A model generated the notes under the pieces. The model was given only the letters and a program-made list of their open reading frames with translations. It did no database searches and was not told the origin of the DNA. From Bacteroidota bacterium (lineage in GTDB: Bacteria; Bacteroidota; Bacteroidia; Palsa-948), in assembly GCA_016213405.1 (NCBI GenBank), contig JACRAM010000092.1, forward strand, positions 1 to 38,030: a DNA stretch of 38,030 nucleotides, given 5' to 3'. Numbering within the stretch: the first letter of the stretch is position 1; the number at the start of each line of letters is the position of its first letter. The translations under genes and the position numbers were made by a program. Below are positions 24,322 to 32,743 of the stretch, piece by piece.

Positions 24322-26922
24322 CTATTTCACCACATTCACATTTCCAACATACGTGTGTTTCCTGTCGAACACATCGGTAAGCCGCACCTTCCATACATAC
24401 ACATCTTCTTCTGATAGCTTTCTGCTGCCTCCGCTCATATCAATTCCGCCTTGCTTGACTTTTCCATCCCACTTGCACTTGGCAGGCATGCCTTCTTCTC
24501 CAAACACATCCCAGGGAACATTTGAACCCGAATAATTGCAATTCCATATCATGTTGCCCCATCGGTCGAAAATCCAGATGTCGTATTCTTTCACGCCTCT
24601 TCCTTTTCCGAAAAACAATTCATTGGTAGACGGACCTTCGCCATCAGGAGTAAATGTGTTGGGTATATAAAAAGTATATTCAGGAATCAGGTCAACCACT
24701 TTACATATAGAATCCCAGCAGCCGTATTGATTTTCAACGCGCACGCAAACATTGTAAGAATAAAAATCATTATTCGTTACGGTTGCGGAATAAGAGTGTG
24801 TCGGGTCGGTGTTGACAAGATCGGCAGCAGAGCCATCTCCAAAATCCCAACTCCACTGTGATACATCGGTTGACCACAAATCGCAGAAATGAAAAACGGG
24901 GTCGGTGGCAGGAGCAGGATTGGGTTCTAAACAAAAATTAGCATTGGGCCAGGGGCGAGGTGTAACAATGGGGGTAATTGCGATTGTATCTTTGCATCCG
25001 TTTGAGGAAGTAACGATTAAAGTTGCTCCGTAAGTTCCCGGAATATAATAGCAAACACTTGCCGGGTTTTGAATGGTTGAACTGGAAGGTGTTCCTCCTG
25101 GAAAACTCCATGCCCAATTAGAAATAATTCCATCTGCTGCTGCTAAAGTTGATAAATCGGTGTACCCATTTGCCCCTGTTACGCAAACCGGTGCGCATCC
25201 TGTGCCAGAGCCGGAAAAGTTTGCAACAGGCGGATTGTAAACCTGCACAGGTATTGAAATGGAATTAATGCATCCTGCCTGAGTGGTAACTGTAAGAGTA
25301 ACATTGTGTAGTCCTGCTGAAAGATAAGTAGTTGAAGTATTTGTGCTGGTTGAAGTAGGAGGACTACCAGCTGGCATAGACCAGTTCCAGGTAACAATAG
25401 GATCTCCCGCAGGGGAAATAGAGGCATTGGTAAGTGTAACAGCATTGCCCAAGCACGCTGGGCTGGGTGTGAATTGTGCCGTTGGCAGCGCGGTTATCAC
25501 CACCGAATGAGTGGCAACCGCAGAACAGCCAGCCGAGCAGGTTACGGTATAACTTATTATATAAGTTCCGGGCGAATTATAAGTTACTGTTACGGTGGGG
25601 CTGGTTGATGTGGAGGGCGTGCCTCCTGGAAAACTCCAGTTCCAGTTGGTCATGTTTACGCTTGCAGGCGAAACATAACTGCTGTCCTGAAATGTTAACG
25701 TTCCGCAATTGCCTGTATAGGTAAAATCGGGTACAATAGATGCCGGAACATATCCCAGATGGAAATTGCAGCCGGAGGGTTGCTGAACTTCCACGGTAAT
25801 GGTATCTCCCGGCTGAGGAATCATTGAAATGCATTGTTGTGTTCCCTGCGGAGGTGCCATGGGAACGCCATTGGTAAACCATTGGTAAGTGTATGCAATA
25901 TTGGGGTCAATAGGACCGCAGAGGGTGGAAGTGTTTCCAATACATCCGGCAGATAGCGCTGCCGTGCCGCACATAAAATCCCAGTATGAATATGCCCAAT
26001 GCCCGCACTGCGCGCAGTCTACATTATTAATGACAATAGTAACGGTGGTGCCGATATAGGCAGTAAGGTCTATTCCCACAATCGTCCATGGTTTATACTG
26101 GTCGGTGCCTGCCCAGCCGCATCCGGTTCCGTTCACGCTATAAAAACCAGCCATGGCGGGACCACCTGTGTAAATAAAATTTGCGCACTGCGGAACCAGA
26201 ACTCCATTCTGATCAAGAACAGAAAACTGAACAAAGGGCTGGTCGGATGGAGAATGCCCCGCATCTTCTATCACAATGGCGTATGCATAAACAAAGTTGC
26301 TGTCCTGCGGGGTAACTAATAACGGATACGTTAACTGCTCAGCCACACAACCTGCCACACAGGGTTCGCCCAGTTCTAATGAAGCGCTTCCAAAACCCGG
26401 GCATACAAATGGAACAGTGGGGTCACCCACATTGGGTCCCGGAGTATTGGGGTCTGTTCCTGCTCCCGAAGTAATACTGAAATTCGGAACAGACGGAAGT
26501 CCGGCAGGAGGTGTCCATGTTGGCGGGGCGCCTGAATTTACTGAGCCAATATCTCCCAGCCACGCTGTCCATCCGTTTTCACCGCCTATATCTCCGCAGG
26601 TAGCCATAGGAGTTGGATTGCTTCCGGCATTTTTCACATTGGTCCAGCTCACATTTTTACCTTGCTGCATCCATACTTTTCTGTCGGCTATTAATTTATC
26701 AATGATAGGAGCAGCCAATCCATCGGCTTTCATTTTCTGGCGAAGGGTTGCTTCATCAAAGTCATTTGTTTTTTGCTTGGTAATTTCCAATTGCTTTTTC
26801 TGATAGGTCACATTTTGCGCATACCCCTGTCCTAAGGGGAGTAGCCCCAGAAAGAGAAATAATTTCATAGCACCCTTTAGGGCGGGGTGCAGGGATTTAG
26901 GATTGATGAGTGATTTTTTCAT
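24322..26922 (-). CDS. Surface protein B of the trio: shared N-module, 4 PKD domains, type B (CHU_C) sorting domain
   Basis: An 866-aa secreted protein. After a signal peptide come the helical segment (FDEATLRQKMKADGLAAPIIDKL), the shared module (GENGWTAWLGDIG, TPGPNVGDPTVPFVCP, CAQCGHWAYSYWDFMC), an Ig-like stretch (CGPIDPNIAYTYQWF) and four PKD-type domains, the last with WSWDFGDGSAADL. The gliding-motility-associated C-terminal domain closes it (IPNTFTPDGEGPSTNELFFG...DIWIFDRWGNMIWN...DVYVWKVRLTD...GNVNVVK). Proteins with this ending are T9SS type B cargo and often remain associated with the surface. The N-terminus is odd: the signal peptide contains GC-rich palindrome remnants (NPKSLHPALKGA, LLPLGQGY). 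Confidence 0.85.
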   Translation of the reverse strand: MKKSLINPKSLHPALKGAMKLFLFLGLLPLGQGYAQNVTYQKKQLEITKQKTNDFDEATLRQKMKADGLAAPIIDKLIADRKVWMQQGKNVSWTNVKNAGSNPTPMATCGDIGGENGWTAWLGDIGSVNSGAPPTWTPPAGLPSVPNFSITSGAGTDPNTPGPNVGDPTVPFVCPGFGSASLELGEPCVAGCVAEQLTYPLLVTPQDSNFVYAYAIVIEDAGHSPSDQPFVQFSVLDQNGVLVPQCANFIYTGGPAMAGFYSVNGTGCGWAGTDQYKPWTIVGIDLTAYIGTTVTIVINNVDCAQCGHWAYSYWDFMCGTAALSAGCIGNTSTLCGPIDPNIAYTYQWFTNGVPMAPPQGTQQCISMIPQPGDTITVEVQQPSGCNFHLGYVPASIVPDFTYTGNCGTLTFQDSSYVSPASVNMTNWNWSFPGGTPSTSTSPTVTVTYNSPGTYIISYTVTCSAGCSAVATHSVVITALPTAQFTPSPACLGNAVTLTNASISPAGDPIVTWNWSMPAGSPPTSTSTNTSTTYLSAGLHNVTLTVTTQAGCINSISIPVQVYNPPVANFSGSGTGCAPVCVTGANGYTDLSTLAAADGIISNWAWSFPGGTPSSSTIQNPASVCYYIPGTYGATLIVTSSNGCKDTIAITPIVTPRPWPNANFCLEPNPAPATDPVFHFCDLWSTDVSQWSWDFGDGSAADLVNTDPTHSYSATVTNNDFYSYNVCVRVENQYGCWDSICKVVDLIPEYTFYIPNTFTPDGEGPSTNELFFGKGRGVKEYDIWIFDRWGNMIWNCNYSGSNVPWDVFGEEGMPAKCKWDGKVKQGGIDMSGGSRKLSEEDVYVWKVRLTDVFDRKHTYVGNVNVVK
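26824..26902 (-). repeat. Possible degenerate palindromic element within a signal-peptide coding region
   Basis: Two GC hairpins, CCCTTTAGGG at 26873-26882 and CCCCTGTCCTAAGGGG at 26824-26839, lie about 33 bp apart, with a CCTAAATCC word next to the first. Spacing and content are like the double-hairpin family, but the ends are not clear. Confidence 0.45.
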
Positions 26923-27078
26923 GGTAAAATATATTGTTTATGGCATATACAAGACGAAAAGATAAGAATATGGTTGCTTGCTGATAATTAGGCAGTCCCC
27001 TGTTGGATATTCTGACATCCACCGATTTACGAATATTACCTTTTGTCCGATTTTAAAGTTTGACATCTGGTTTTCCTA

Positions 27079-27378
27079 TTATTGATTTTTTATCAGATTT
27101 TCAACTCCTGAAGTCCAAAACTCATTTCCTGAACTTCGGAACTCAACTCCTGAGCTTCCGAACGCAACTCCGGAGCTTGAGAATTCAACTTTGGAGCTTC
27201 GGATTTCAGTTCTGAAGTTCCGAACCTGTGTTCTGAACTTCCCGACAAGGGTTTGGAAGTTCCCGACTTGTGTTTTTAAGTTCAGGAGAAGCCTTCTGAA
27301 GTTCCAAAGTTCTGTTTTTAACTTACAAACCTGCATTTTGAAGTTCTTGGCTTTAATTCTGAACTTATTTCTATGCAT
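27079..27378 (-). CDS. Candidate heptad-repeat small protein encoded by a 21-bp array
   Basis: A 99-codon frame with an ATG at 27378, 7 bp past the stop of the upstream gene on the same strand. The peptide is nearly all seven-residue units: LKTELWN, FRRLLLN, LKTQVGN, FQTLVGK, FRTQVRN, FRTEIRS, SKVEFSS and SGVEFRS. In the N-terminal half hydrophobics sit at positions 1 and 5, the a/d spacing of a coiled coil; toward the C-terminus the pattern decays to SSG-rich units. No signal peptide. It could be a real coiled-coil protein translated by reinitiation, or a chance open frame, because a 21-bp period keeps one frame stop-free easily. The similar array at 3734 has stops in its heptad frame, which argues for caution. 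Confidence 0.35.
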   Translation of the reverse strand: MHRNKFRIKAKNFKMQVCKLKTELWNFRRLLLNLKTQVGNFQTLVGKFRTQVRNFRTEIRSSKVEFSSSGVAFGSSGVEFRSSGNEFWTSGVENLIKNQ

Positions 27379-27396
27379 TTTTTAGTTATTTCACCG
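27103..27396. repeat. Degenerate tandem array, exact 21-bp period, 13-14 units
   Basis: Units begin at 27103, 27124, 27145, 27166, 27187, 27208, 27229, 27250, 27271, 27292, 27313, 27334, 27355 and 27376, with no indel. The best consensus core is TTCTGAASTTCCGAA, in which GAA-S-TTC is dyad symmetric, with G or C at the centre. The last unit runs into the stop codon of the 1090-aa surface protein gene. Sequence is unrelated to the first array but period and design are the same. Confidence 0.9.
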
Positions 27397-30300
27397 AACT
27401 CACATGCCCTACATAGGTATGCACTTTATCAAAAATATCGGTGAGCCGCACTTTCCATACATACACATCTTCCTGCACCTGCTGGCTGCTGTTTCCGCCT
27501 TCCACTTTTCCATCCCACTTGCAGGCAGATGACATTCCATCCTGCCAGAAACTATCCCAATTAGTGTTCTTGCCTTCAAAGTGGCAATCCCAAATCAGGT
27601 TTCCCCAGCGGTCGAAGAGCCAGATGTTGTAATCTTTCACTCCGCGGCTTTTTCCGAAAAATGAATCGTTGATCAAATCTCCGTTAGGCGTAAAGCAATT
27701 GGGAATATTAAATTCAAACTCCGGAAGCAAATCAACGGTGCGGCAAATGCTGTCGTAACATCCGTGCACGTTTTTAACATCAACGCAAATCTGGTAGGTG
27801 TAATAATCATTGTTGGTTACCACAGCCGAATAAGAGTGTATAGGGTCGGTGCTGACAATATCATTTGTGCCGTCTCCAAAATTCCAGGTCCACTGGGTTA
27901 CATCGTTCGACCACAAATCACAGAAATCGAATATGGGTTCATTCACACTGGCTTCAGAAGGCGTTACACAAAAATCGGCAACGGGCCAGGCAAATATATT
28001 TACGTATTGCGGCATGAGCAAAGTATCCTTGCAGCCATACTGGGTGGTAACTATCAGCTGCACATCATACGAGCCGGGAGTAGGCCAGTACGAACTACCA
28101 TTCTGTAAAGTAGATGAAGAAGGAGAACCACCTTGGAAACTCCATTGCCATGCTGAAATGACTCCGCTCGCTGATTGTGATAAATCTGTAAACCCAAAGG
28201 TTTGGGGAGCACAGCCACTATCTGGCTTTGTAAATAGAGCTATTGGATTACTGTAAACAATAGCGGTATTCGTAACAGTGTCCTTGCAACCTTTTGTAGA
28301 AGTAACAATAAGAGTAAGCGTGTAAGTGCCGGGGGCTGCATACGTATGGCAAGGGTTCTGAAGGTTGGAATGCGGAGTGGCATCGCCAAAATCCCAATCC
28401 CAGCCGGCAAGCGGATCGCCCCCCGCAGGAGTTGAGCCATCCGTAAAACAGGATGAAAAAGTATGGCAAACATTTACCGGATTGATGAGCGCAACAGGCA
28501 GAGGATTAATGGTGGCAGCTACAATGGTATTGCTTTGGCAGCCGCTGTCGGAAGTTACGGTAAGCAATACCTGATAAGGACCCAATCCTGTAAATATGTG
28601 ACAGGGATTTTGTGAGTTGGAAATATTGTTGGCTCCTGAAGCAGGGTCGGCAAAGTTCCAGCCCCAGCTTGTTATGCTTCCAGTAGAAATAGTTGACGAA
28701 TCTAAAAAGCAGGTGCTGTCATGAAAGCAAACCGGCAGCGAACCGAAAGCGGCAACGGGCAGAGGATTCACCGTCACAGTAATGGTATTGGTATCCTTGC
28801 AGCCAAAATTATTTGTAACGATAAGCGTAACCGTATAAGTCCCGGGGTTTCCATACGTGTGAGTAGGGTTACTTTGTACGGTATCAAAACTTCCATCGCC
28901 AAAACTCCAGTTATAATTTGAAATGGTATTGTTGCCGACAGATAGATCAGTGAACGGTGTGATGTTATTAAAGCAAAGATTAATGCTGCTCATGTTAGCA
29001 ACCGGAAGAGGATTCACCGTAACGGCTTGCGTATAGGTTGAAACACACCCTTGCTGGCTGGTAACGGTAAGCACTGCGGTATAATTTCCCGGAGGATAAG
29101 TAACCGAAGGATTCTGCGAGGTGGATGTGGCAGGATTTCCTCCGATAAAAACCCAGTTCCACAAAACCAGCGGGTCGCCCGCTGCAGCAACGGAGTTATC
29201 GGTGAACTGTGTACTGTTTCCGGAACAAACCGTGGTGCTTGCAAATGCCGCCTGAGGCAAACCCAATACGTTAACCGGCTGCACAATGGTATCGATGCAC
29301 CCCGCCTGCGTGGTAACAATCAGCGTTGCCGTGTAACTTCCGGCAGGATAGGTCACTGTTGGATTCTGAGCCGTTGATGAAGTCGGATTGCCGCCCGGGA
29401 AACTCCAGTTCCAGGCAGCTATGGGTGAGCCGTTTGATGTGGTACTTAGGTCGGTGAAATTTACTGTTCCGCAAAGCATGGTAAAATTAAAATTCGGTGT
29501 GATTGACATGGGCTGCGGAACATATACCAAATGAAAATTGCATCCTGATGGTTGCTGCACTTCAACTGAAAATGTATCGCCAATATTCACGATGGGAGTA
29601 ATGCACTGGGCGGTTGCGCTGGGCGGGCCGGTATACGGGTTTCCGTTCTGATACCATTGATAGGTATAGGTGATAGAAGGATCAATCGGACCACAAAGCG
29701 AGGTGGATTGCCCGGGGCAAAACCCTGTTGCAGAACCGGAAATTGATCCGCATGAAAAATCCCAGTAAGAATGGGCAAAGTGTCCGCAATATCCGCAGTC
29801 AACATTGGTAATTACAATGTTCAGCGTTTGTCCGATATACGGTTTAAGGTTTACGCCAACAAGCGTCCATGGCTTGTAATAGGCACCGCAGGATCCGGAA
29901 AAAAAGCCCGGCAGGTTGGGTCCGCCTGTGTATCTGAAACATCCGCATGGAACAGGATTGCCGGCAGAATCATAAATACATAAATCAACAAAGGGCTGGT
30001 TGGCAACATCATGCCCCGGATCTTCCAACACAATTGCATACGCATAAATAAAATTTGTATCAGCGGGAGTAACCGTAAGCGGATAGGTGATCTGCTCTGC
30101 GTAACAGTTCGGCATTTGCGGAACGCCAAGCTGAATGGAAGCATTTCCAAAACCGGGGCAAACCACAGGAATGGTTGGAGAGCCGGGAGCAAAGCCGGGC
30201 GTGCAGGCGTCAATTCCTGCGCCAGCAGTAAGATTAAATCCCGTACTTCCATTGGATGCAGGAGGAGGGCAGGATTGTCCGCCAAAACTGGGAGGACCGG

Positions 30301-30658
30301 AAGTTCCGGCAGCTCCGCACCAGGCACCCCATCCGTTTTCAGCGCCCATATCAGAACAGGCGGCAAAAGGCACGGGTGTGCTGCTTGCTTTTTTCATCCC
30401 AATCCATTCCACGCTTTTTCCGTTCATGGATAATAATTTGCGCTGGGCAATAAGTTTATCAATCACAGGGTCAGACAAACCATCCACTTTCATTCTTGCC
30501 CTTAATGTGTTTTCATCAAAGCCGGCCGTATTGTTTACATTGAGGATAAAATTATTTCCGGCTTTACTCTCTTGAGCGTGAGAATAATTTGTGTTCAGCA
30601 AAAGAAACGCTGAAGCAGCAAATACGATAGAAAAAAACCGGGAATAAATAATTTTCAT
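27386..30658 (-). CDS. Surface protein C of the trio: shared N-module, 7 PKD domains, type B (CHU_C) sorting domain
   Basis: The largest of the trio (1090 aa). Signal peptide (IYSRFFSIVFAASAFLLLNT), helical segment (FDENTLRARMKVDGLSDPVIDKL), shared module (DMGAENGWGAWCG, SPTIPVVCPGFGN, CYAEQITYPLTV, YAIVLEDPGHD, DCGYCGHFAHSYWDFSC), Ig-like stretch, then seven PKD-type domains to about residue 970. The canonical ones show WNWSFGDGSFDTV and WDWDFGDATPHSN. The CHU_C domain ends it (IPNCFTPNGDLINDSFFG...NIWLFDRWGNLIWD...TYVGHVSSVK). It is expected to be exported by T9SS to the surface. Compared with paralog B it has three more PKD units. A promoter-like sequence lies 38-68 bp upstream of the ATG. 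Function beyond adhesion or display is not evident. Confidence 0.87.
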   Translation of the reverse strand: MKIIYSRFFSIVFAASAFLLLNTNYSHAQESKAGNNFILNVNNTAGFDENTLRARMKVDGLSDPVIDKLIAQRKLLSMNGKSVEWIGMKKASSTPVPFAACSDMGAENGWGAWCGAAGTSGPPSFGGQSCPPPASNGSTGFNLTAGAGIDACTPGFAPGSPTIPVVCPGFGNASIQLGVPQMPNCYAEQITYPLTVTPADTNFIYAYAIVLEDPGHDVANQPFVDLCIYDSAGNPVPCGCFRYTGGPNLPGFFSGSCGAYYKPWTLVGVNLKPYIGQTLNIVITNVDCGYCGHFAHSYWDFSCGSISGSATGFCPGQSTSLCGPIDPSITYTYQWYQNGNPYTGPPSATAQCITPIVNIGDTFSVEVQQPSGCNFHLVYVPQPMSITPNFNFTMLCGTVNFTDLSTTSNGSPIAAWNWSFPGGNPTSSTAQNPTVTYPAGSYTATLIVTTQAGCIDTIVQPVNVLGLPQAAFASTTVCSGNSTQFTDNSVAAAGDPLVLWNWVFIGGNPATSTSQNPSVTYPPGNYTAVLTVTSQQGCVSTYTQAVTVNPLPVANMSSINLCFNNITPFTDLSVGNNTISNYNWSFGDGSFDTVQSNPTHTYGNPGTYTVTLIVTNNFGCKDTNTITVTVNPLPVAAFGSLPVCFHDSTCFLDSSTISTGSITSWGWNFADPASGANNISNSQNPCHIFTGLGPYQVLLTVTSDSGCQSNTIVAATINPLPVALINPVNVCHTFSSCFTDGSTPAGGDPLAGWDWDFGDATPHSNLQNPCHTYAAPGTYTLTLIVTSTKGCKDTVTNTAIVYSNPIALFTKPDSGCAPQTFGFTDLSQSASGVISAWQWSFQGGSPSSSTLQNGSSYWPTPGSYDVQLIVTTQYGCKDTLLMPQYVNIFAWPVADFCVTPSEASVNEPIFDFCDLWSNDVTQWTWNFGDGTNDIVSTDPIHSYSAVVTNNDYYTYQICVDVKNVHGCYDSICRTVDLLPEFEFNIPNCFTPNGDLINDSFFGKSRGVKDYNIWLFDRWGNLIWDCHFEGKNTNWDSFWQDGMSSACKWDGKVEGGNSSQQVQEDVYVWKVRLTDIFDKVHTYVGHVSSVK

Positions 30659-30695
30659 ACGCGCAGGTTTAAGAGGTGGTTTTTTTAAGGGCGAC

Positions 30696-30726
30696 CAAAG
30701 GTATATCTTGCATAAGCAAATGTCAA
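30696..30726 (-). promoter_or_regulatory. Bacteroidota-type promoter for surface protein C
   Basis: On the minus strand TACCTTTG (30696-30703) is a perfect match to the phylum -7 consensus TAnnTTTG, with TTG (30724-30726) 20 bp upstream as the -33 element. The start codon is 38 bp downstream. Confidence 0.55.
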
Positions 30727-30739
30727 GTGTTAACGAATA

Positions 30740-31972
30740 TTATTTTATAATCACAAATCCCCGTTGAGTTGATTCTTCACCGTTTTTGTCTTTCACAACA
30801 GCTTTCCATGAGTATGTATCTCCGGTTTTTGTATTTACTCCATCCCACGGACGATTTTTATCAGTCGTTGTGAAAACAATAGTGTTTGATTTATCATAAA
30901 CTGTAACAACAAAACTGTAATCATCACTCATCGTTGGAATCCAGGTGTCATTCAAACCATCACCATCGGGGCTGAATGAGTTGGGAGCAAACAGGTTAAT
31001 GATGTTTTTCACTTCCACTTCTTTGGTTAATGTGGCAGCGCATCCGGCAGAATTTTTTGCGGTCACCGCTACTTTGTATGTTCCATACTTCGCATACGTG
31101 TGTGAAGGATTTTGCTCTGAAGCAATTTTCCTGTCGCCAAAATCCCATTTCCAGTCGGTTGTTTTTGCGGCTTCTGCATCAAAAATTACTGCGAGGTTGT
31201 TCTCCTCAGAGGCTTTGTAAGTCATATCAACGGACGGAGCGGCAAGAACGGTGATAGTGTTTTTCTGTTCATCCGATTTTTTGTCAAGAACGGATGTGAC
31301 CCGAAGTCTTGCAGAAAATGTTCCCGCTTTTTTGAAAACATGTTGTGGATTTTGTTCAACGGAAGTTTCTCCGTCACCGAAAAACCATTTGTAAGCAAAG
31401 TTCGCATCTGCGTTATCTGCCGTGAACTGAACAGGTGCGCCTTCGCAGACTTTATTCATATCCGTGTGAAACGTTGCTGTTAGAACAGAAGCAGTTGAGG
31501 GCTGAGAATTAACCTCTGAGGGCTGATTCTGTTCAGGATTAACTTTGTTTTCACTGCTGTTATTTTCTGTTTGAGTTTCTGTTTTCCCGGATGAAGTGGA
31601 TTGGTTTTCGCTTACAGGATTCTGAACAATAGCTTTTTCTTTTGGCGAGTTATTATTTGTTTCTGAATTCCGGCTGTTTGTTTCTTCTTTCTGAACTGAA
31701 TTTTCGTTTGTAGTATTGCCGGCAACAACTGTGTTTTGTACAATTGTTTTCTCCGTTGTATTGTTTTCAGAATTAGTTGTGCTGAAATAATAAATCAATC
31801 CTGCTGCGGCAATTGCCGAAGCGGCAATCAGAATTGTCTTTCCGATGGAAGAGGAAACTTTTCCTGCGTTAAGTTTGTTGAGGCGGCTTTCCATATCCGC
31901 CCAGTCGGCAGGATTGAATTCAGCTTCGTACTTGTCGAGCGATGATTTCAGATGTTCTTCAAAATTTTTCAT
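30740..31972 (-). CDS. Membrane-anchored PKD/CHU_C protein, likely anti-sigma factor
   Basis: A 410-aa protein encoded 10 bp after the ECF sigma gene. Residues 1-45 are a charged cytoplasmic helical segment (NFEEHLKSSLDKYEAEF, DWADMESRLNKLN). About 47-66 is a single transmembrane helix (ILIAASAIAAAGLIYYF). About 68-155 is a low-complexity Asn/Ser/Glu/Thr linker. Two PKD domains follow (WFFGDGETSVEQNPQHVF, WKWDFGDRKIASEQNPSHTY), then a CHU_C-like ending (LFAPNSFSPDGDGLNDTW...RGFVIIK). Inference from context: the cytoplasmic part binds the sigma factor and the outer part senses the envelope or surface. No zinc-finger (ZAS) motif HxxxCxxC is visible, so if it is an anti-sigma it is of another type. 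The final domain normally serves T9SS export, which is hard to reconcile with an uncleaved anchor. Confidence 0.75.
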   Translation of the reverse strand: MKNFEEHLKSSLDKYEAEFNPADWADMESRLNKLNAGKVSSSIGKTILIAASAIAAAGLIYYFSTTNSENNTTEKTIVQNTVVAGNTTNENSVQKEETNSRNSETNNNSPKEKAIVQNPVSENQSTSSGKTETQTENNSSENKVNPEQNQPSEVNSQPSTASVLTATFHTDMNKVCEGAPVQFTADNADANFAYKWFFGDGETSVEQNPQHVFKKAGTFSARLRVTSVLDKKSDEQKNTITVLAAPSVDMTYKASEENNLAVIFDAEAAKTTDWKWDFGDRKIASEQNPSHTYAKYGTYKVAVTAKNSAGCAATLTKEVEVKNIINLFAPNSFSPDGDGLNDTWIPTMSDDYSFVVTVYDKSNTIVFTTTDKNRPWDGVNTKTGDTYSWKAVVKDKNGEESTQRGFVIIK

Positions 31973-31982
31973 TTATAGTTTA

Positions 31983-32564
31983 TTAGTTTTCCTGATACAA
32001 TTTTATTTTACCTGCAAATGCTTTTTTTAAATTCGTTTTTGCTTTTGACAGATTTGATTTTGATGTTCCTTCATTGATGCCCAATTGTGCTGCAATTTCT
32101 TTGTGCGAGTATCCGTCTATTACGTACATACTAAAAACAGTTCGGTATACGGGCGACAATTTCTGAACAGCTTCCATAATTTCGTTCGTGTTAATTCCTG
32201 AATAATCCATTCCGTTTTCGTTTTCTGTCATTGCTTCTTCGCCATTAGCTTCTACATATTCTGAGTTTGCCTGCACCACCGAGTGCTTGTTCTTTCTGTA
32301 AAAATCAATGGCTGTGTTCACCATTATTTTTCTCACCCATCCTTCAAAAGAACCGCTGGCACCGAATTTATTTATGTTCATGAACACCTTGATAAATCCT
32401 TCCTGCAAAACATCTTTGGCTTCATCGCTGTCTTTTGAATAACGCATGCACACTCCGAGCATCTTTCCGTAAAACATCATGTAAAGAACTTGCTGGCTTT
32501 TGCGGTCGCCTTTAATACAGCCCTCAACAACTTTGTTAATCTGCTCTTTGCTTGTTTCGCTCAT
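31983..32564 (-). CDS. ECF-type RNA polymerase sigma factor
   Basis: A 193-aa sigma-70-family protein without region 1.1. Region 2 is visible at about 20-95 (LYMMFYGKMLGVCMRYSKDS, AKDVLQEGFIKVFMNI, FEGWVRKIMVNTAIDFYRKN). An acidic linker of about 35 residues follows. Region 4 is at about 132-185 (LSPVYRTVFSMYVIDGYSHK, IAAQLGINEGTSKSNLSKAK), with its helix-turn-helix. ECF factors direct polymerase to dedicated promoters in response to envelope signals. It is followed at 10 bp by the membrane PKD protein, so they are one transcription unit and probably a sigma/anti-sigma pair. Candidate targets are the neighbouring surface-protein genes, but no shared non-housekeeping promoter motif was found by eye. 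Confidence 0.93.
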   Translation of the reverse strand: MSETSKEQINKVVEGCIKGDRKSQQVLYMMFYGKMLGVCMRYSKDSDEAKDVLQEGFIKVFMNINKFGASGSFEGWVRKIMVNTAIDFYRKNKHSVVQANSEYVEANGEEAMTENENGMDYSGINTNEIMEAVQKLSPVYRTVFSMYVIDGYSHKEIAAQLGINEGTSKSNLSKAKTNLKKAFAGKIKLYQEN

Positions 32565-32647
32565 GGGCTTCTGATTCTATGACGCTTGAGTTGAAATTGG
32601 TTGCCTTTTTTTATGCGAAAGTTATTTTCACCTCGCTTTGGTGCGCC

Positions 32648-32679
32648 CAAAGGAACAAAAAACATCAACAAAAGTCAAA
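32648..32679 (-). promoter_or_regulatory. Weak promoter candidate for the sigma/anti-sigma unit
   Basis: On the minus strand TTCCTTTG (32648-32655) differs from TAnnTTTG at one fixed base, and TTTG (32676-32679) lies 20 bp upstream. The sigma gene starts 84 bp downstream. Confidence 0.3.
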
Positions 32680-32743
32680 TTTTGAGTTGTTTTTGTTTGA
32701 AAAGGGAATAAGAAAATGAGGAAAATAAGGGGCGGGATAAGTT

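Noticed and set aside
26297-26803. 168-codon plus-strand ORF
   Set aside because: It is antisense to the signal peptide and shared module of surface protein B, whose coding frame is strongly supported by its paralogs.
27103-27396. Eukaryotic heat-shock-element-like GAA/TTC pattern
   Set aside because: The alternating GAA/TTC resembles such sites only by chance; the host is bacterial and the array is 3' of a gene.
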